9,879 nt of DNA from 13-2-20CM-68-14 sp046733295 (GTDB lineage Bacteria; Actinomycetota; Thermoleophilia; Gaiellales; Gaiellaceae): positions 1-9,879 of the forward strand of contig JBKPOY010000062.1 of the NCBI GenBank assembly GCA_046733295.1, written 5' to 3'. Positions 8,055 to 9,879 of the stretch are shown here, piece by piece. A program made the position numbers and the translations under genes. A model generated the notes under the pieces. The model made no database searches, was not told where the DNA came from, and saw only the letters and a program-made list of their open reading frames with translations. Position 1 is the first letter of the stretch. The number at the start of each line of letters is the position of its first letter.

Positions 8055-8411
8055 GTGGAACGCGCGGTGCTCGTCGCGGGACTGCGGCGGTTCTTCACCA
8101 TCTTCGGGGTCGCGGCGCTCGGGACGGCGATCGCCTCGCTCATCGCGGCGTTGTTGCTCGGCTCGGACGTGTCACGCTCGGTCGCGGTCGGCTTCTACCT
8201 CGTCGGCGCAACGCTGCTGATCGGCGGCTTCTTCGTGGGGAACCGTGGCCCCGTACGCGCGAAGCGGGATCAGCCGATTCCGGTCTTCGGAGCCCGCTTC
8301 GTCCGGTGGGCGACCGCCGACGAGCTCAACGAGACGATCAACACCTCGGCGGTCTACGTCTCCCTCGGCTTCGCCCTAATCCTCGTCGGCGTTCTAGCCG
8401 ACACTGTGTAG
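8055..8411 (+). CDS. Small membrane protein of unknown function, three predicted helices
   Basis: I do not recognise this 118-residue protein. Three hydrophobic stretches are evident: about 14-36 (FTIFGVAALGTAIASLIAALLLG), 43-62 (with GFYLVGATLLIGGFFVG) and 98-115. Between the second and third is a polar, basic then acidic segment (residues 63-97: NRGPVRAKRDQPIPVFGARF, then VRWATADELNETINTS). The short basic N-terminus before helix 1 contains RR at 11-12. No catalytic motif is visible. It follows dppF by 12 bases with a good GGAGG site, so it is probably co-transcribed with the importer, but nothing shows that it belongs to the transporter. It could equally be a housekeeping membrane protein that happens to sit here. 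Confidence 0.75.
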   Translation: MERAVLVAGLRRFFTIFGVAALGTAIASLIAALLLGSDVSRSVAVGFYLVGATLLIGGFFVGNRGPVRAKRDQPIPVFGARFVRWATADELNETINTSAVYVSLGFALILVGVLADTV

Positions 8412-8415
8412 AAGA

Positions 8416-8442
8416 TTGTTTCCGGTTTTTGCTAACTAAGGT
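8416..8442 (+). promoter_or_regulatory. Weak promoter-like elements before the anti-sigma-like gene
   Basis: The 63-base spacer 8412-8474 is A/T-richer than its surroundings. TTGTTT (8416-8421) and TAAGGT (8437-8442) could serve as -35 and -10, but the 15-base spacing is short. It suggests, without proving, separate transcription of the anti-sigma-like gene. Confidence 0.25.
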
Positions 8443-8474
8443 ACGTCGATACCGTCAGATTCGGTGTGGGAGCA

Positions 8475-8918
8475 ATGAGGAAAATTGTCGCGCAATGCGG
8501 GGAAACCCGAGAGCTCGTCTCGCTCGAGCTCGACGGTGAGCTCTCGGAGCTCGAAGCCGCACGGCTCGATTCGCACCTCGAGCACTGCGGCTCGTGCCGG
8601 CAGCTCAAGGCCGAGCTGGCCGAGCTGACGCTTGCGCTCCGCGCCGCTCCGCTCGAGCAGCTCGAACGCCCTGTCGCGCTCCCGCAGCGCGTCCGCTGGT
8701 CGCTCCGGCCGCTCCAGGTCGGCGCCGCGGCGGCCGCGATCGCAATCGCAGCGGGTCTCGCCGGCCTCGTGGGCACAGTGCGCTCGCACACCCCGGCGCA
8801 GCCGCCGTTCGCCCAGAGCGGTCCCGCGGACGGCGTCGACGCCCTCCGGGCCGTCCGCCGTGCCGAGCTGATCCCGCGCGTGCCGGTCGGTCGAGCCGGC
8901 GGCCGCCAGACCGTCTAG
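8475..8918 (+). CDS. Anti-sigma-factor-like zinc-finger (ZAS) membrane protein
   Basis: A 147-residue protein from ATG 8475; a GTG at 8466 would add three residues, and neither start has an ideally spaced ribosome binding site. The N-terminal domain shows Cys8 and the motif His34-x3-Cys38-x2-Cys41 (HLEHCGSC), preceded by LSLELDGELSE-like residues 15-25 (SLELDGELSELEAARLDSHL). This is the pattern of the ZAS/zf-HC2 domain that binds and inhibits ECF sigma factors. A single membrane helix lies at about 82-102 (VGAAAAAIAIAAGLAGLVGTV), followed by a short, Arg/Pro-rich 45-residue extracytoplasmic tail without a recognised domain. Topology would be zinc-finger inside, tail outside. No ECF sigma gene is adjacent in this window, which is unusual because the pair is normally co-transcribed. 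Some ZAS-like proteins have other roles, so the function is inferred from motif and topology only. Confidence 0.75.
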   Translation: MRKIVAQCGETRELVSLELDGELSELEAARLDSHLEHCGSCRQLKAELAELTLALRAAPLEQLERPVALPQRVRWSLRPLQVGAAAAAIAIAAGLAGLVGTVRSHTPAQPPFAQSGPADGVDALRAVRRAELIPRVPVGRAGGRQTV

Positions 8919-8966
8919 CCAGCTCCACCGCGCTGTCCAGCCGGCCGCGCCCTGTCTGGCCATGCG

Positions 8967-8978
8967 TGGTCTAGACCA
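8967..8978 (+). repeat. Perfect 12-base palindrome TGGTCTAGACCA
   Basis: TGGTCT/AGACCA is exactly self-complementary and has no spacer, so it resembles a dimeric protein binding site rather than an RNA hairpin. It lies 48 bases after the anti-sigma-like stop codon. No regulator can be named. Confidence 0.5.
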
Positions 8979-8986
8979 GTCTCGAC

Positions 8987-9066
8987 GTCGGACACCGTTA
9001 CCGAAGTGTGACGGCGGCCCCGAAAACCGCTGCTCAGTCCCACCGTTCGCATGGTGTCGGACACCG
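8987..9066 (+). repeat. Two copies of GTCGGACACCG, one within a palindrome, plus a stem-loop
   Basis: GTCGGACACCG occurs at 8987-8997 and 9056-9066. The second copy is part of a 13-base near-palindrome GGTGTC-G-GACACC (9053-9065). The first runs into a stem-loop CCGTTAC (8995-9001) / GTGACGG (9008-9014), seven pairs including one T-G, with a 6-base loop. No T-run follows either element. Confidence 0.5.
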
Positions 9067-9158
9067 GGACGGGGCGGCCCGCACCGCCACCGCCGCCCGA
9101 GCCGCGCCCACGCCCGCGCGAGACCCGGCCGTAACGGTGCGGCCCCGAACGAGACAAG

Positions 9159-9207
9159 TACCCTGAGTCCCGTGCCGATTCCGTCACTCGTCACCTCGTA
9201 CGTCTGA
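9159..9207 (+). other. Possible leaderless 11-codon ORF after a -10-like TACCCT
   Basis: TACCCT (9159-9164) fits the TAnnnT form of -10 boxes and ends seven bases before GTG 9172, the spacing expected for a transcript beginning at the start codon. The frame reads MPIPSLVTSYV and stops at TGA 9205-9207, three bases before a strong hairpin. No -35 box is visible and the peptide has no run of a single amino acid. This could be chance. Confidence 0.2.
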
Positions 9208-9210
9208 AGC

Positions 9211-9243
9211 CTCGATCACGCCGACCGTGTGTCGGCGATCGAG
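9211..9243 (+). promoter_or_regulatory. Strong stem-loop in the atpD upstream region
   Basis: CTCGATC (9211-9217) and GCCGAC (9220-9225) pair with GTCGGC (9231-9236) and GATCGAG (9237-9243), giving 13 pairs with a two-base bulge (AC, 9218-9219) and a five-base loop CGTGT. It is followed by AGGGCTT, not a T-run, so classical intrinsic termination is unlikely. It may close off upstream transcription by another route or act as a leader structure. Confidence 0.55.
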
Positions 9244-9290
9244 AGGGCTTACGACGCCGAAACGCTGCCCCGGAACGAACGGGCCTTCGA

Positions 9291-9296
9291 TAGACT
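9291..9296 (+). promoter_or_regulatory. Candidate -10 element of an atpD promoter (TAGACT)
   Basis: TAGACT fits the TAnnnT -10 form in high-GC bacteria and lies about 57 bases before the atpD start, giving a plausible leader of about 50 bases. The -35 position (about 9268-9273) is GC-rich and does not match TTGACA. A GGAAC string at 9272-9276 resembles an ECF-type -35 but has no matching -10. Confidence 0.35.
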
Positions 9297-9352
9297 GCGC
9301 GCGCTGGTTGGGCGCCTCCGGGGTCGCCCTGTTCCGACTCTCGAGGAGACGC

Positions 9353-9879
9353 ATGCCTGAGCAGCAGAACGTCGGCAAGGTGATCGAGATCAAGGGCGTC
9401 GTCATCGACGCGGCCTTCACCGAGAACCTGCCGGAGATCTACAGCGCCCTGAAGATCGAGCTTCCCGCTGAGGACGGCCGCGAGGCGATCAACCTCATCT
9501 CCGAGGTCCAGCAGCACCTCGGCGACGACCGCGTCCGCGCCGTCGCGATGGACTCCACGGACGGGATCCCGCGCGGCGTCGACATCGTCGACACGGGCGC
9601 GCCGATCTCCGTCCCGGTCGGCAAGCCGACGCTCGGCCGCATCTTCAACGTGCTCGGCGAGCCGATCGACACCGACGACCCGGTCGAGGCGGGCGAGCGC
9701 TGGCCGATCCACCGCGACCCGCCCGGCATGGAGGCTCTCCAGCCGACCACCGAGGTCTTCGAGACCGGGATGAAGGTGATCGACCTGATCGCGCCCTTCA
9801 TCAAGGGCGGCAAGGTCGGTCTCTTCGGCGGCGCCGGCCTCGGCAAGACAGTCCTCATCCAGGAGCTGATCCGCAACGT
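9353..9879 (+). CDS. atpD: F1F0 ATP synthase subunit beta, 5' part (3' end outside window)
   Basis: Catalytic subunit of F1. 175 complete codons plus two bases are present of a usual 460-480; the frame is still open at the window edge. ATG 9353 is preceded four bases upstream by GAGGAG (9343-9348). The N-terminal beta-barrel (1-about 80) begins MPEQQNVGKVIEIKGVVIDAAF. VPVGKPTLGRIFNVLGEPID (87-106) is a strongly conserved block, followed by PIHRDPPGMEALQ and TTEVFETGMKVIDLIAPF (132-149). The P-loop reads GGAGLGKT (159-166), with Leu where the great majority of beta subunits have Val; the Lys165-Thr166 pair that binds nucleotide and magnesium is intact, so I expect an active enzyme. Unusually, atpG is not immediately upstream. 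atpC would be expected downstream, beyond the window. Confidence 0.97.
   Translation, partial: MPEQQNVGKVIEIKGVVIDAAFTENLPEIYSALKIELPAEDGREAINLISEVQQHLGDDRVRAVAMDSTDGIPRGVDIVDTGAPISVPVGKPTLGRIFNVLGEPIDTDDPVEAGERWPIHRDPPGMEALQPTTEVFETGMKVIDLIAPFIKGGKVGLFGGAGLGKTVLIQELIRN

Larger units (their letters stand above)
8919..9352 (+). other. 434-base gap upstream of atpD, no convincing gene of normal size
   Basis: No open frame here has both a plausible start and protein-like composition. The first half is extremely GC-rich (notably about 9064-9130). The gap instead holds several inverted repeats (8967-8978, 8995-9014, 9053-9065, 9211-9243), an 11-base direct repeat, two -10-like strings (9159-9164, 9291-9296) and a possible 11-codon ORF (9172-9207). 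It probably contains the promoter and leader of atpD. Confidence 0.6.

Noticed and set aside
8436..9194. Minus-strand open frame across the anti-sigma-like gene and the following gap
   Set aside because: Arg/Gly-rich composition from GC-rich DNA and no domain; the ZAS motif and membrane helix on the plus strand are more convincing.
8962..9207. Plus-strand 81-codon frame in the gap before atpD
   Set aside because: Start lacks a ribosome binding site and the product is Arg/Pro-rich low complexity running through inverted repeats. Only its last 11 codons (from GTG 9172) are kept as a tentative leader ORF.

Overview
The window comes from a GC-rich bacterial chromosome. Codons are strongly biased to G/C in the third position, GTG starts are frequent, and TAATG / TAGTG stop-start overlaps occur. 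Together with the F-type ATP synthase genes and the overall protein style, this suggests a high-GC actinobacterium, possibly class Thermoleophilia. That placement is inference; there is no rRNA or other taxonomic marker here.

Layout, all genes on the + strand: (1) 1-915, 3' part of atpA (F1 alpha), overlapping by one base (2) atpG (F1 gamma, 915-1805). (3) 1806-1885, a short, locally AT-richer junction. (4) 1886-8042, a complete five-gene oligopeptide/dipeptide-type ABC importer in the order permease (DppC/OppC type), substrate-binding protein, permease (DppB/OppB type), ATPase (DppD/OppD type), ATPase (DppF/OppF type). (5) 8055-8411, a 118-residue three-helix membrane protein of unknown function, 12 bases after the last ATPase. 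(6) 8475-8918, a small anti-sigma-factor-like protein with an N-terminal zinc-binding motif and one membrane helix. (7) 8919-9352, a 434-base non-coding gap rich in inverted repeats. (8) 9353-9879, the 5' part of atpD (F1 beta), cut by the window edge just after the P-loop.

The main point of interest is the order. In most bacteria atpA-atpG-atpD-atpC are contiguous; here a peptide importer, a membrane protein and an anti-sigma-like gene (about 7.5 kb) lie between atpG and atpD, all in the same direction. atpD has its own ribosome binding site and a candidate -10 element, so its expression is probably at least partly separate from atpA-atpG. No transposase, integrase, terminal repeats or tRNA mark the junctions.

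Within the importer, the binding-protein gene has the strongest Shine-Dalgarno sequence and is followed by a perfect 12-bp hairpin with a GAAA loop before the next permease gene. This arrangement could yield more binding protein than permease. dppD-dppF overlap by one base and dppB-dppD are 12 bases apart, as expected for a translationally coupled operon. ATP hydrolysis by the DppD/DppF pair would drive uptake through the DppB/DppC channel of a ligand delivered by the secreted binding protein; the ligand (peptide or otherwise) cannot be determined from the sequence.
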